Shown here piece by piece: positions 1 through 8,890 of a stretch of 36,856 bases of DNA. Under the pieces are notes generated by a model. That model ran no database searches. It saw only the letters and a list, made by a program, of their open reading frames with translations, and had not been told where the DNA came from. Both the position numbers and the translations under genes were made by a program. Origin of the DNA: Candidatus Omnitrophota bacterium. GTDB taxonomy: Bacteria > Omnitrophota > Omnitrophia > Omnitrophales > Aquincolibacteriaceae. Each line of letters opens with the position of its first letter. Position 1 is the stretch's first letter. Location of the stretch: contig CAIJHQ010000035.1 of NCBI GenBank assembly GCA_903820505.1, forward strand, positions 1 to 36,856, read 5' to 3'.

Positions 1-2
1 TC

Positions 3-488
3 AGGATGTGCCTGGAAGCGGCGCGTTTGGCCCCCTCCGCGTGCAATTCCCAGCCCTGGCATTTTATGGTCCTCGACGACCCGGAGTTGAAGGACCGTGT
101 CGCGGACCGGATCTTTTCCGGTATTTATTCCATGAACAAGTTCGCGAAAGGGGCGCCCGTGCTTGTCGCGGTCGTTTCGGAAAGGCCGAAACTCCTGGCG
201 GCCATCGGCGGGCAGGTGCGCGACACGCGGTACTCCCTGGTGGATATCGGGATCGCCTGCGAACATTTTATCTTGCAGGCCCGGGAACGCGGCATCGGGA
301 GCTGCTGGATTGGCTGGTTCGACGAAAAGGCCCTGAAAAAGGAGCTGAAGCTTCCGAAGGACAAAAAGATCGACATCGTGATCGCCCTCGGCTATCCCGC
401 CGAAGAAAAGACCGTTCCGAAGGTCCGCAAGTCCCTGGAAGCTATGGGCTCATTCAACGGTTATGACCCTAAAGTGCCCCGAGTCTAA
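3..488 (+). CDS. Nitroreductase family protein, 5' end outside the window
   Basis: This is the C-terminal ~160 residues of an FMN-dependent nitroreductase-fold oxidoreductase. The visible frame opens inside the typical first FMN-binding segment (LEAARLAPSACNSQPWHF), which in full-length members lies about 30 residues from the N-terminus. The Met near position 6 is therefore probably not the start, and the gene begins upstream of the window. The later IGSCWIG stretch and the short C-terminal tail also fit the family. Members reduce nitroaromatics, quinones or flavins with NAD(P)H; the substrate cannot be told from sequence. The stop is 15 nt before the next gene, so they may be co-transcribed. 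Confidence 0.88.
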   Translation, partial: RMCLEAARLAPSACNSQPWHFMVLDDPELKDRVADRIFSGIYSMNKFAKGAPVLVAVVSERPKLLAAIGGQVRDTRYSLVDIGIACEHFILQARERGIGSCWIGWFDEKALKKELKLPKDKKIDIVIALGYPAEEKTVPKVRKSLEAMGSFNGYDPKVPRV

Positions 489-503
489 AAGGAGGATATT
501 CGT

Positions 504-1079
504 TTGAGTCCGGTCTTTGCGACGTTGCGTGACGAGGCGGCCGCGTGGTGCCGCGGCAAGAACGGCTGGATCCGGTTGCCATTCTTTATATTTTTTGTTT
601 TTTACGTCGCGAAAATATTGATCAAGCCCGCGTTCTGTAATGTTTTTGCCTCCCTGAACCTTGCGTTCCATGAGGCCGGGCACGTATTTTTCTCCTGCTT
701 CGGAAAGTTCTTCGGCATCTTGGGCGGAACGCTTCTGGAATGCCTCATGCCTTTTTTCCTGGGGATCCATTTTTACCGTCAGCGGGAATTTTTCGGGATC
801 GCACTGTGTTTCGGGTGGGTTGCCACGGTCTTTTCCGGGGTGGCCGTTTATTGCGGCGATGCCCGGGCGGAGTCCTTGCCGCTTGTGACCCTCTTCGGGA
901 TGGAACCGGAAATCGCGCACGACTGGAACTACCTGCTCGGACAAATGGGGATCCTTCGCTATGATCTTGCGGTCGCATCGTTATTCCGCGTTCTGGGGGC
1001 AGCCTCTCTTATCGTTTGTCTTGTGACCGGTATCTGGCTGATCAGGCGTATGATCATGACGCGGAACGCGGACGCATGA
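504..1079 (+). CDS. Small integral membrane protein with an HEAGH zinc-protease-like motif
   Basis: A 191-residue protein with about four hydrophobic segments (residues ~25-40, 65-85, 90-120, 155-185). HEAGH lies at residues 56-60, within a hydrophobic context. HExxH is the zinc-binding signature of membrane metalloproteases such as the M50 group, but the usual third-ligand motif of M50 (an Asp in NxxPxxxLDG) is not evident. A DWNYLLGQ stretch near residue 138 could be its counterpart. The start is TTG at 504, chosen because AGGAGG lies 8 nt upstream at 490-495. Its end overlaps the next gene by ATGA. The function is unknown: either a divergent membrane protease or a non-catalytic relative. 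Confidence 0.7.
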   Translation: MSPVFATLRDEAAAWCRGKNGWIRLPFFIFFVFYVAKILIKPAFCNVFASLNLAFHEAGHVFFSCFGKFFGILGGTLLECLMPFFLGIHFYRQREFFGIALCFGWVATVFSGVAVYCGDARAESLPLVTLFGMEPEIAHDWNYLLGQMGILRYDLAVASLFRVLGAASLIVCLVTGIWLIRRMIMTRNADA

Positions 1080-2035
1080 GAGTTTTCACGGTCCGGGAGG
1101 AAGGCCGCCTGCTCGAATATCTTTTTAAAGCGCTCAAGGAGACCCCGAAAACGCGTGTCCGGCAATGCCTGAAATTCCGGTCGGTCCTGGTCAATGACCG
1201 GGTGACGACCCGGTTCGACCACCCCCTTGTTCCCGGCGATAAGATCTCTTTGCTTTCACTCAAGGAGGCCCGTCCTGCCGCGAAACCGCAAGGGGATATC
1301 ACGGTCGTTTTTGAAGATGACGCGATCATCGTGATCGACAAGCCCCCGGGTCTTTTGACCGTGGCGACCGAGACCGTCGCGACGCGGACGGCGTTCTATT
1401 TGACCAACCAATACGTTTGTGAAGCGGACGCTGCACGTACCGGAAAAGGGCACCGTCGCGAGGGCAAACCGATTCGCAGAAAAACGATCTTTATCGTTCA
1501 CAGGTTGGACAGGGACGCCTCCGGTCTGCTGGTGTTCGCCAAAGATCTTGAGACCAAGCAAAAATTGCAGACGGGATGGAAAGAGGTCCGGAAAAAATAT
1601 TACGCCGTGGTGGAAGGGACCCCGAAAGAACCTTCCGGAGAGATCACGAGTTTCTTGCGCGAGAACAAATTGTTGAGCGTTTACAGCACACCGAACGCGA
1701 GGGACGCCAAACTCTCCACCACCCGTTACCGTACGCTCCGGTCCGGACCGCACTATGCCTTGCTGGAGGTGGCGCTGGAGACGGGGCGGAAACACCAGAT
1801 CCGCGTGCACCTTTCGGAGATGGGCCACCCGATCATCGGGGACAAGCGTTACGGCAGCAAGACGGACCCGGCAGGCAGGCCTTGCCTACCGGCAGGCAGG
1901 CTTGGACTGCACGCCTGCAGCCTCGCCCTCTCGCACCCGGTCAGCGGGCAGGCGATGGTTTTTGAGAGCCCTCTGCCGTCTTCATTTGAGCAGGTTCTCG
2001 GGAAAAATTTCGCAGGCCCGAGTGGAACATGCTAA
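1076..2035 (+). CDS. RluA-family 23S rRNA/tRNA pseudouridine synthase
   Basis: A 319-residue enzyme that isomerises uridine to pseudouridine in RNA. Residues ~1-65 form an S4-like RNA-binding domain ([15 protein letters not shown]), followed by the RluA catalytic domain. The catalytic Asp is D145 in HRLDRDASG, and the KHQIRVHL and GDKRYGSK motifs near the C-terminus are family hallmarks. The start ATG at 1076 overlaps the upstream stop (ATGA); an earlier in-frame start at 1016 would run back into the previous gene and is rejected. The gene contains an in-frame 21-bp duplication at ~1880-1900 that adds PCLPAGR between the KRYGSK motif and the C-terminal GLHA segment. Which RluA subgroup (RluA, RluC or RluD) cannot be decided. 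Confidence 0.92.
   Translation: MRVFTVREEGRLLEYLFKALKETPKTRVRQCLKFRSVLVNDRVTTRFDHPLVPGDKISLLSLKEARPAAKPQGDITVVFEDDAIIVIDKPPGLLTVATETVATRTAFYLTNQYVCEADAARTGKGHRREGKPIRRKTIFIVHRLDRDASGLLVFAKDLETKQKLQTGWKEVRKKYYAVVEGTPKEPSGEITSFLRENKLLSVYSTPNARDAKLSTTRYRTLRSGPHYALLEVALETGRKHQIRVHLSEMGHPIIGDKRYGSKTDPAGRPCLPAGRLGLHACSLALSHPVSGQAMVFESPLPSSFEQVLGKNFAGPSGTC
1868..1900. repeat. In-frame palindromic repeat insertion inside the pseudouridine synthase gene
   Basis: The 12-mer CCGGCAGGCAGG occurs at 1868-1879 and again at 1889-1900, separated by 9 nt, so 21 nt are added without changing the frame. The added unit is a degenerate version of the palindrome CCTGCCTGCCGGCAGGCAGG, whose relatives lie in the intergenic elements at 5225-5244 and 6886-6905. 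Removing it restores a [11 protein letters not shown] segment that reads like ordinary RluA proteins. Confidence 0.8.
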
Positions 2036-3021
2036 AGAAATCCAGCGTCTTGAAAAACGGGATCGTTATAAATCTCATTTTATTCTTATTCAGCTTATGG
2101 GGAAGTTGCGTTTTCGCAGAGATCTTTTTGCGGGTTTTTCCCTTGAAGGATGATCTGTATTATAAGGAACTGGAGTGGAATCATTTAGGGACACCTGATC
2201 TGACGAAAATGTTCAATCGGCTGTATGTCTATGACGAGGAACTAGGTTACGAGAAAAAAGATGTCTATGAGCAGATTAAAAATGTCCTTAGAGACGATCC
2301 GTCGCGCTACAAAATACTAGTGTTAGGAGATTCCATTTCACAGTGGGGAAAATACGTCGATTATTTTGACGAGCTGTTAGAGACACGCTATCACGGAAAG
2401 ATCAAAGTGGTGAATGCGGGAGTGATGGGGTATGACACCGAACTTGAATACCGGTATTTAAAATACCGCGGAATGGATTTGAAGCCCGACCTGGTCATTC
2501 TTCAGTTTTGCGTTAATGACTTTCGGGGAACACCCCTTATTATAAAACAGGAAGATGGCTCTTGGCTTGCCTTGAATGGGAATAAAAAAATAGATCGATG
2601 GCTCGATCCGAAACTTATGGCAGCATCTAAATTTTACGAAGCCATTGCTTTGCGGGCGCTATGGTTTTCGAGCCGGAAAAAAGACGGTTCGGGCATTGTC
2701 AAGGAACCCTTATGTAAAATTAAAAAAATGTTGGCAGAGAAGAACATCCCCTTGTACGTTGTCATTTTCCCCTTATTGGAGGAAGGGGAGGACGAGAATA
2801 ACGCTCACGGGAAAATGATCGCGGCGCTGAGGGAGCTTCAATTGAGTTCTCAGGCGATCGATCTGTTGCCGTATTATTCCCGGGTGCCTTTTGGTACGAT
2901 ACGAAAGGATTTCATCCATCCTAATGAGAAAGGAGACAAGATCGCGGCCGAAGCCTTGATGGAAAAAATCGGACCTTTCTTGGAGCGGCGATTGGCCCTC
3001 AATAAGAGAAAAGCAGAATAA
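2029..3021 (+). CDS. Membrane-anchored SGNH/GDSL-type hydrolase
   Basis: A 330-residue protein with one N-terminal hydrophobic segment (residues ~10-30), either an uncleaved anchor or a signal peptide, so it is predicted to act outside the membrane. Block I (VLGDSISQW, Ser102), a Gly-containing block II (NAGVMGYDT), block III with Asn (FCVND) and block V (D294 and H297 in DFIHPNEKG) form the SGNH catalytic set. Such enzymes deacylate or acylate sugars, lipids or peptidoglycan; the substrate is unknown. The start overlaps the upstream stop by 7 nt. Base composition is clearly more AT-rich than its neighbours, with many AAA, TTT and TTA codons, which suggests recent acquisition although it is embedded in the operon. 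Confidence 0.85.
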   Translation: MLKKSSVLKNGIVINLILFLFSLWGSCVFAEIFLRVFPLKDDLYYKELEWNHLGTPDLTKMFNRLYVYDEELGYEKKDVYEQIKNVLRDDPSRYKILVLGDSISQWGKYVDYFDELLETRYHGKIKVVNAGVMGYDTELEYRYLKYRGMDLKPDLVILQFCVNDFRGTPLIIKQEDGSWLALNGNKKIDRWLDPKLMAASKFYEAIALRALWFSSRKKDGSGIVKEPLCKIKKMLAEKNIPLYVVIFPLLEEGEDENNAHGKMIAALRELQLSSQAIDLLPYYSRVPFGTIRKDFIHPNEKGDKIAAEALMEKIGPFLERRLALNKRKAE

Positions 3022-3227
3022 CCTACCTTTTTTAAGGCAAGCGGGTATATACTACCGGCTCAAATCGAAGGCCCTGAAGGCGAGCCGCATTATCTTTTCA
3101 AGGAGCGATCGTTTCATCCCATCTTTTCGTGAGAAAGAATCTCGATTTAAAGCGTTAACACTATTCTCAACACAAGCCCTTGAGGCCGCGATATTCGCGG
3201 CGCTTGCCGGGTCAAAAAAGGAGCATT
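3022..3227. other. Intergenic leader with a GC hairpin
   Basis: This 206-nt gap holds no open reading frame I believe. A perfect hairpin, GCCGCGA-TAT-TCGCGGC, sits at 3185-3201, just upstream of the ribosome-binding site AAAGGAG of the next gene, and could be a leader structure of that mRNA. I see no convincing -35/-10 pair. Confidence 0.4.
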
Positions 3228-3692
3228 ATGAGCGAAGGTCTCAAAGACGAGCAAAAATCTGATCAGCCCGGCGAGGAGTCCGAGGTGGTGATGTTGATCA
3301 AGCAGGTCCAACAGCAAATGGTCTATCTGGAAAAGAAATTGGATCTTTTGCTTGCCCAGGCCCCGCAAAAGTCCTTCAACCGGGAAGGTTCTTTTTCGAG
3401 ACCGCCCCGGAGGCCATTCGGGGATTCTTCATTCCGGCACGGCAAAGGGAGGCCCCACCACTCGCGCCCAAGCGGCGGGGGTTTTTCCAATGATCGTTCC
3501 TCTTATGACCGGCCGCGCGAAGGGGGATTTTCCGGAGAGCGGAAAAAGTTCTCTCATGACCGTCCCTCCTTTGATCGCGGCCAGAGCGGTAACAGTTTCG
3601 ACCGGCCACAAGCGCAAGGGGGCGGGAACTATAAGCCGTTCGTCCCCAAAGAACGGTTTTTCGGAAAGAAGAAAGAGCGGAAAAGTCACTGA
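3228..3692 (+). CDS. Small basic, low-complexity protein with an N-terminal coiled coil
   Basis: A 154-residue protein. Residues ~15-45 (VVMLIKQVQQQMVYLEKKLD) have a heptad pattern suited to a short coiled coil. The remaining ~110 residues are a disordered tail rich in Arg, Gly, Ser, Phe and Asp with recurring DRPSFDRG- and RPREGGF-like units, ending in KKKERKSH. The composition resembles RGG-type RNA-binding tails. Similar coiled-coil plus RPF-rich proteins in candidate phyla often end in a CxxC zinc ribbon, but this one has no cysteine at all. The start ATG at 3228 has AAAGGAG 4 nt upstream and is preferred to an earlier in-frame start at 3180. An RNA- or nucleoid-associated role is only an inference. 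Confidence 0.7.
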   Translation: MSEGLKDEQKSDQPGEESEVVMLIKQVQQQMVYLEKKLDLLLAQAPQKSFNREGSFSRPPRRPFGDSSFRHGKGRPHHSRPSGGGFSNDRSSYDRPREGGFSGERKKFSHDRPSFDRGQSGNSFDRPQAQGGGNYKPFVPKERFFGKKKERKSH

Positions 3693-3732
3693 CGGAGCGC
3701 GGAGCCCGGTCGGGTTTCGGAAGTAGCGATTT

Positions 3733-3770
3733 GAAGGCATCAACTTTCAGGTTGATGCCTTCTTTATTTT
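3733..3770 (+). terminator. Rho-independent terminator between converging transcripts
   Basis: A perfect 12-bp stem (GAAGGCATCAAC at 3733-3744 pairing with 3751-3762) with a 6-nt loop is followed by TTTATTTT at 3763-3770. It ends the + strand operon that finishes with the low-complexity protein gene. The U-tract overlaps the stop codon of the converging nuoN. The reverse strand has no U-tract after the stem, so termination of the nuo operon by the same hairpin is less certain. Confidence 0.93.
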
Positions 3771-5175
3771 AGCGCCAGATTAAGCCGAGGAAAAACGCGG
3801 GGAAGAGCCCCAGGAGCAGAACTCCCGCGAACATAAGACCCAGCGTGATAAACAAGGGGCGCGGCGCGGGAGCTAACGCGGGCCCGGAAGCCGGCACGAG
3901 GTACATCAACCGGACGATCCGGAAGTAATAGTAAGCCGCGATCACGCTATTGACGGCCGCGACGACGGTCAACGTAATGAATTTCGCCTGGATCGCCGCG
4001 GCGAACACATAGTATTTTCCGATGAAACCCGCCAGCGGAGGGATGCCCGCCAGCGAGACCAAAAAGACCGTGAGAAATGCCGCGGCCATAGGGGACCGCT
4101 GGGAAAGACCCGCGTAGGCCGCAAGATCCTCGCTCCCCGTTTGTTCCCCGATCAGGGTCACTACCGCGAACGCTCCGAGGTTCGTGAAAAGATACGCGAG
4201 CAAATAGACCAGAACGCCCTGACGGCCGAGGTCCGAAAAGACCGCAAGCCCCATCAGGATGTATCCCGCCTGCGCGATGCTGGAATACGCCAGGAACCGC
4301 TTGATGTTATTCTGGGAAAGAGCGGTGAGATTTCCCAAGGTCATCGTGAGGATCGAAAGCGCTGTCAGAAGAACGCTCCAATGCGCCCAGGATGGCGTAA
4401 AAACCATCGCCAGAACGCGCATGAATACGGCGAATCCGAGAGCCTTGGGAGCGACCGTGAGGAACGCGGTGACCGGCGTCGGCGCGCCTTCGTAAACGTC
4501 CGGCGCCCACATATGGAATGGGGCCATGGAGATCTTGAATCCTAATCCCACGAAAAAGAAAAGCACGGAAACATGCGCCAGGGTCTTGAAAGGGGCGAAG
4601 AAAAGAGCGTTACCGACGGCTGGAAGGGCCAAGGAACCCGAGGCGCCGTAAAGCAGTGACATGCCGTAAAGCATGACGGCGGAAGCCATGCTCCCGAAAA
4701 GAAGATATTTGATGGCCGCCTCTTTGGACTTGGCGTCTTTTTTGAGGAATCCGACAAGCAGGTAGGAGATCATCGAAACGAATTCGACGCTGAGGAAGAT
4801 CATGAGAAGATTGTTCGCTCCGGCCACCAGGATCAGGGCGAACGCCATGAAAAGAAAAAGGCCGTAGAACTCTCCCTCATAGGGACCTTTGAGGGGGGCA
4901 TAGCTGTAGGCCATAAGCAGCGTGAAGGCTACGGCGGCCAGCGCGAAGTAACGGAAGAAGTGAGCAAAGGCGTCCAGCTGGAACATCCCGTAGAAAAGCG
5001 GCAGCGGCTGGGCCGGCGCTTTCAGAAGGGCGGCCGTGAGGACCAGAACGAACAGACTGAGCAGGCCGATCGTTCTTTTACTCTTAATGAAAAGGTCCAC
5101 TCCAAGAACGAAAAAAGCGCCCCCGAGAAGGACCAATTCCGGAATAAAATATTTCAGGCTTTCAAGAATGTTCAC
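3769..5175 (-). CDS. nuoN: NADH-quinone oxidoreductase subunit N (antiporter-like membrane subunit)
   Basis: A 468-residue polytopic membrane protein, one of the three Mrp-antiporter-like proton-pumping subunits of complex I. Key channel residues are present: Glu in SVEFVSMISYLLVG, Lys in GLGFKISMAPFHMW, a further Lys in VAPKALGF, and Lys in GFIGKYYVF. The start is GTG at 5175 with GGAG about 8 nt upstream. It is the last gene of the nuo operon and is separated from nuoM by a ~150-nt gap filled by a palindromic repeat element. Confidence 0.96.
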   Translation of the reverse strand: MNILESLKYFIPELVLLGGAFFVLGVDLFIKSKRTIGLLSLFVLVLTAALLKAPAQPLPLFYGMFQLDAFAHFFRYFALAAVAFTLLMAYSYAPLKGPYEGEFYGLFLFMAFALILVAGANNLLMIFLSVEFVSMISYLLVGFLKKDAKSKEAAIKYLLFGSMASAVMLYGMSLLYGASGSLALPAVGNALFFAPFKTLAHVSVLFFFVGLGFKISMAPFHMWAPDVYEGAPTPVTAFLTVAPKALGFAVFMRVLAMVFTPSWAHWSVLLTALSILTMTLGNLTALSQNNIKRFLAYSSIAQAGYILMGLAVFSDLGRQGVLVYLLAYLFTNLGAFAVVTLIGEQTGSEDLAAYAGLSQRSPMAAAFLTVFLVSLAGIPPLAGFIGKYYVFAAAIQAKFITLTVVAAVNSVIAAYYYFRIVRLMYLVPASGPALAPAPRPLFITLGLMFAGVLLLGLFPAFFLGLIWR

Positions 5176-5204
5176 TCCGTTATCTCCTCTTTCGCTTCCT
5201 GTTT

Positions 5205-5306
5205 GTCATCCCCGAGTGTTTTTACCTGCCTGCCGGCAAGCAGGTCGGGGATCCAAGCGATGGATTCCCGCTTTCGCGGGAATGACAGAGCAGGAACGGG
5301 GATGAC
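5205..5306. repeat. Short inverted-repeat element (MITE/REP-like), copy 1
   Basis: A 102-bp block in the nuoM-nuoN gap begins GTCATCCCC and ends GGGGATGAC, a perfect 9-bp terminal inverted repeat. It contains a GC palindrome at 5225-5244 and a hairpin made of GATTCCCGC and GCGGGAAT at ~5263-5284. About 80 nt match, in inverted orientation, the copy at 6832-6925 on the other side of nuoM. There is no coding capacity of its own. Confidence 0.85.
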
Positions 5307-5325
5307 ACAAAAAACGAGTCATTTT

Positions 5326-6804
5326 CTATGTCACCTTTACAACTTTGAGCAAGGCATCCAGCGTCGGGATCATATAATCCAGGATGATCTTCGGATAAAT
5401 GCCGATCGCGAGGATGAGCGCCATCAGGGGCGCGAGCGTAAGAACTTCCCGGGTGTTGATGTCTGCCAAGGTCGCCCACTTCGGATTGAGCTTTCCGAGC
5501 AGCACGCGCTGGATCATGTAAAGCAGGTACGTGGCCGCGAGAATGATCCCGAGCGTCGAGAGCCCGGTCACGACTTTGGAGTATTGATAAGAGCCCAAAA
5601 GGACCAGGAACTCGCTGACGAAACCGCTCAGGGCCGGAAGCCCGAGCGAGGCAAGCGAGAAAAAGGTCAGGATGCCCGCGTAGGCCGGCATTTGCGCGCC
5701 GAGCCCGCCGAAACCGTTCAAGTCGCGGGTATGAGCGCGGTCATAAAGGACGCCGACCAGTAAGAAGAGCCCGCCTGTGATGGTCCCGTGAGTGAACATC
5801 TGAAGCATGGCCCCGCGAAAACCGTTCGCGTTCAAGGCCGCAAGTCCCAGCAGGACAAAGCCCATGTGGCTGACACTCGAGTAAGCGACCATTTTTTTGA
5901 AATCCGTCTGCGCGAGCGCTACAAATCCTCCGTAAACGATTCCGAGGATGGCCAGGACCGCCATGGCGGGCTGGAACCAGACCGTGGCTTCGGGGAACAG
6001 CGGGTAACTGAAACGGAAGAAGCCGTAAGTCCCCATTTTCAGCAGGACGCCGGCAAGGATGACGCTGATGGGCGTCGGGGCCTCAACGTGGGCGTCGGGC
6101 AGCCAGGTATGGAACGGGAAGATCGGGACCTTGATCGCGAACCCGAGAAAGAAAGCCAAAAAAACGACTTTCTGAAAACAAAGCCCGCGCGGCATTCCAA
6201 CCAACTGTGTCATATCGAAAGTGTGCGGCGAAGAAGCGAAATAGACCCCGAGGATGCCGAGGAGCATGAAAAGGCTTCCGGCTAGCGTATAAAGGAAGAA
6301 TTTGATCGCGGCGTATTCGCGGCGCGGTCCGCCCCAGATACCGATCAAAAAATACATCGGAACCAGCACCACTTCCCAGAAGACGTAGAACAAGAAAAGA
6401 TCGAGGGCCAGGAACGTGCCCATCATGCCGGTCTCGAGCAAAAGGTACAGGAAGTAATATTCTTTTTCGCGTCCGTCCTTGACGCGGACATGGGGGAACG
6501 AGGCGAGACACGCGAGTAGGGAAATGATCGCCGTGAGGAAGACCATGGGAAAGCTGATCCCGTCGGTCCCCAAAAGGTATTGGACGTTGAACTGGGGGAT
6601 CCACATTGCCCGTTCGACCATCTGGAAACCGGCATGGGCGGGTTGGAACGACGCCAGAGCAAGGCAGGCGAGGCCGAAGACCACGATCGTCGTGGACAGG
6701 GCGATCCATTTAATGAGGGGGGCCGATCTCTTCGGCACGAACAGGACGGCGAATGCGCCGAGGAGCGGCACAAAAATGATCCAGGACAGAATGTGTGGCA
6801 CCAT
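5326..6804 (-). CDS. nuoM: NADH-quinone oxidoreductase subunit M (antiporter-like membrane subunit)
   Basis: A 492-residue polytopic proton-pumping subunit of complex I. Conserved channel features include Glu in FWEVVLVPMYFLIGIWG, Lys in AIKVPIFPFHTWLPDAHVE, and Glu in GFVSEFLVLLGS. The ATG at 6804 (MVPHILSWIIFVP) has AAAAGGAG about 9 nt upstream. The frame stays open for another 41 codons, but those codons read through a repeat element and are not taken as coding. The gene is bracketed by inverted copies of the same ~100-bp element. Confidence 0.96.
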   Translation of the reverse strand: MVPHILSWIIFVPLLGAFAVLFVPKRSAPLIKWIALSTTIVVFGLACLALASFQPAHAGFQMVERAMWIPQFNVQYLLGTDGISFPMVFLTAIISLLACLASFPHVRVKDGREKEYYFLYLLLETGMMGTFLALDLFLFYVFWEVVLVPMYFLIGIWGGPRREYAAIKFFLYTLAGSLFMLLGILGVYFASSPHTFDMTQLVGMPRGLCFQKVVFLAFFLGFAIKVPIFPFHTWLPDAHVEAPTPISVILAGVLLKMGTYGFFRFSYPLFPEATVWFQPAMAVLAILGIVYGGFVALAQTDFKKMVAYSSVSHMGFVLLGLAALNANGFRGAMLQMFTHGTITGGLFLLVGVLYDRAHTRDLNGFGGLGAQMPAYAGILTFFSLASLGLPALSGFVSEFLVLLGSYQYSKVVTGLSTLGIILAATYLLYMIQRVLLGKLNPKWATLADINTREVLTLAPLMALILAIGIYPKIILDYMIPTLDALLKVVKVT

Positions 6805-6831
6805 GATCAAGACTCCTTTTTTGAAACTTTT

Positions 6832-6925
6832 GTCATTCCCGCGCGCTTTAAGCGGGAATCCATGAGGGAAAAACTGGATCCCCGACCTGCCTGCCGTCAG
6901 GCAGGTAAAAACATTCGGGGATGAC
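6832..6925. repeat. Short inverted-repeat element (MITE/REP-like), copy 2
   Basis: A 94-bp block in the nuoL-nuoM gap starts GTCATTCCC and ends GGGGATGAC. It is the approximate reverse complement of the copy at 5205-5306 and shares the hairpin CCCGC...GCGGG, the GGATCCCCGACCTGC stretch and the palindromic core (here CCTGCCTGCCGTCAGGCAGG at 6886-6905). It could form a strong hairpin in the nuo transcript between nuoL and nuoM. Confidence 0.85.
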
Positions 6926-6943
6926 ACCCTCGTTTTAAAAACG

Positions 6944-8890
6944 TTATATCAATTTGAGTTCAAATACCAAAAGGACCAGTACGCCGACCACAACGATCAA
7001 AAGATAATTCTGTATGAAACCTGTTTGGAGACGCCTCGTGAGGGAATTGAGGAAATACGTAAAAGCCCCCGTGAAGTTCACGAAACCGTCCACGATATAG
7101 ATGTCGATCCAGTTCTTGATCCGGCTGAGGAGCATCGTGACATGCCCCGTGCCGTTCACGGCCCCATCGATCACCTTTTCGTCAAAACCGAACAGGGCGC
7201 GGCCGAGCGCGTGGAACGGTTTCACGATATAAGCGGAATAAAATTCATCGACGTAGAATTTATTGAGCGACAGAAGGTAAAGGGGACGGAAAGCCCGGGC
7301 GGTATTTTCGGCCCAATTTTTTTGTCCCAAATAAAAGATACCCGCGAGAGAGATCCCCGCGAGGGCCGCCGCGACCGAACAGCCCATTACGAAGAGCGAG
7401 GGCTCATATTCCGGATAGTGGGCCGCGTGCGCCATGAACTTCTGGAACCAGTGATGCATAAAAGGGGAGCCGGGGAAACCTATGACGACCGAACCGACGG
7501 CCAGGGCCCAAAGAGGCAATGTCATGAGGGCCGGAGACTCGTGCGCGTGGACTTTCGGGTTCCGCGCCGTCCCGAAAAAGGTCAAAAAGATCAAACGGAA
7601 CATATAGAACGCGGTCATGAAAGCGGTGAGGAGGAGGATCCCGAAAACCCACAGGTGGCCGGACGCGAAGGCCGTAAGAAGAATCTCGTCCTTACTCCAG
7701 AACCCGGAAAGCGGCGGGACGCCGGCCAGCGCGAGACTGGCGACGATAAAAGTGATGGCGGTGGAAGGCATTTTCTTGAAAAGACCGCCCATCTCGCGGA
7801 TATCCTGAACGTGCGTGCCGTGGATCACGCTGCCGGCGCCAAGGAAGAGCAGGGCCTTGAAGAAGGCGTGCGTGATCAGGTGGAATGTTCCCGCGCCGAG
7901 CCCCGAAAGGCCGAGGGCGGTGACCATGTAACCGAGCTGGGAGATCGTGGAATAAGCGAGGATCCTTTTGATGTCATGCTGCGTAAGCGCGATAAAAGCC
8001 GCCATGAGTGCCGTGACCGTGCCGATCGTCGTGACGGCCGGAAGAACGCCCGGAACGGCCGTGAAAAGAGAGAAAGATCGCGCGACAAGGAAAACACCGG
8101 CGGCCACCATCGTCGCGGCATGGATGAGCGCGCTGACGGGGGTCGGGCCTTCCATGGCGTCCGGCAGCCACACGTGAAGGGGGAACTGGGCGGATTTTCC
8201 GATCGTGCCGCAGAAAATGAAAAGTGCGGCCAGCGAAAGCATCGCCGTGTTTAGAGGGGCCGCGCCGGTCGCCGTTCCGGAAAGAAGGGCGTTCATTTCC
8301 TGGAAATTCAGCGTGCCGATCGCCGCAAAAAGCGTCAGGAAGCCGAGCAGGAACCCGACGTCGCCGACGCGCGTCGTGAGGAAAGCTTTTTTACAGGCGT
8401 TCGCGGCGGAATCCTTCTCGAAGTAGAACCCGATCAAAAGATAGGAACAAAGCCCCATGATCTCCCAGGCCATGAAAAAGAGAAGAAAATTGTTCGAGAT
8501 GACCAGCGTGAGCATGGCTGCCATAAAAAGCGATACGTAGGCGAAGAAGCGGCTGTAGAGCGGATCGCCGTGCATGTACCCCATGGCATAGACCTGGATG
8601 AGCGTTCCGACGATCGTGACCATAAAAAGGAGGCTGGACGATAAGGGATCCAGCAGATAACCGAATTGAAGGGGAACATCGCCGAGCATGAGCCAGGTCG
8701 TTTGATGCGCGAAGTGGGCGCCTCCGAAGACTTTCCAGCAGAGCGGCATCGCGAGCGCGCAGGCCAGGGAGCTTGTGGCGACCGAAAGCCATGCCGCGCG
8801 GTGTTTGAGCCAGCGGCCAGCAAGGATGTTGACGACGAATGCGGCAAGCGGCAATAACGGGATGAGCGGGACCGGGAGTGGGGCTACCAT
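6944..8890 (-). CDS. nuoL: NADH-quinone oxidoreductase subunit L (antiporter-like membrane subunit)
   Basis: A 648-residue subunit, the distal proton pump of complex I and the carrier of the long lateral helix. It shows Glu in [17 protein letters not shown], Lys in [18 protein letters not shown], His in [13 protein letters not shown], and the Lys-Asp pair in [10 protein letters not shown]. The ~150-residue C-terminal region after the core holds the amphipathic stretch and final transmembrane helix typical of NuoL. The start overlaps the end of nuoK (ATGGTAG). The stop lies 18 nt before a repeat element. Confidence 0.97.
   Translation of the reverse strand: MVAPLPVPLIPLLPLAAFVVNILAGRWLKHRAAWLSVATSSLACALAMPLCWKVFGGAHFAHQTTWLMLGDVPLQFGYLLDPLSSSLLFMVTIVGTLIQVYAMGYMHGDPLYSRFFAYVSLFMAAMLTLVISNNFLLFFMAWEIMGLCSYLLIGFYFEKDSAANACKKAFLTTRVGDVGFLLGFLTLFAAIGTLNFQEMNALLSGTATGAAPLNTAMLSLAALFIFCGTIGKSAQFPLHVWLPDAMEGPTPVSALIHAATMVAAGVFLVARSFSLFTAVPGVLPAVTTIGTVTALMAAFIALTQHDIKRILAYSTISQLGYMVTALGLSGLGAGTFHLITHAFFKALLFLGAGSVIHGTHVQDIREMGGLFKKMPSTAITFIVASLALAGVPPLSGFWSKDEILLTAFASGHLWVFGILLLTAFMTAFYMFRLIFLTFFGTARNPKVHAHESPALMTLPLWALAVGSVVIGFPGSPFMHHWFQKFMAHAAHYPEYEPSLFVMGCSVAAALAGISLAGIFYLGQKNWAENTARAFRPLYLLSLNKFYVDEFYSAYIVKPFHALGRALFGFDEKVIDGAVNGTGHVTMLLSRIKNWIDIYIVDGFVNFTGAFTYFLNSLTRRLQTGFIQNYLLIVVVGVLVLLVFELKLI

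Noticed and set aside
450-944. 164-residue minus-strand open frame
   Set aside because: It is antisense to the HEAGH membrane protein gene, which has a strong Shine-Dalgarno site and membrane-protein composition.
4960-5763. 267-residue + strand open frame
   Set aside because: It runs through antisense nuoN, the repeat element and antisense nuoM; there is no ribosome-binding site and no coherent protein.
5205-6925. CRISPR array
   Set aside because: The repeats are two inverted copies around a gene and one degenerate coding copy, not regularly spaced direct repeats, and no cas gene is present.
6805-6927. 41-codon N-terminal extension of nuoM
   Set aside because: The extension reads through the palindromic repeat; the Shine-Dalgarno sequence and family N-terminus support the ATG at 6804.
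7025-8254. 409-residue + strand open frame
   Set aside because: It lies entirely antisense to nuoL; its translation is rich in Arg, Glu, Asp and Gly without any domain pattern, as expected for a mirror frame of a GC-rich gene.
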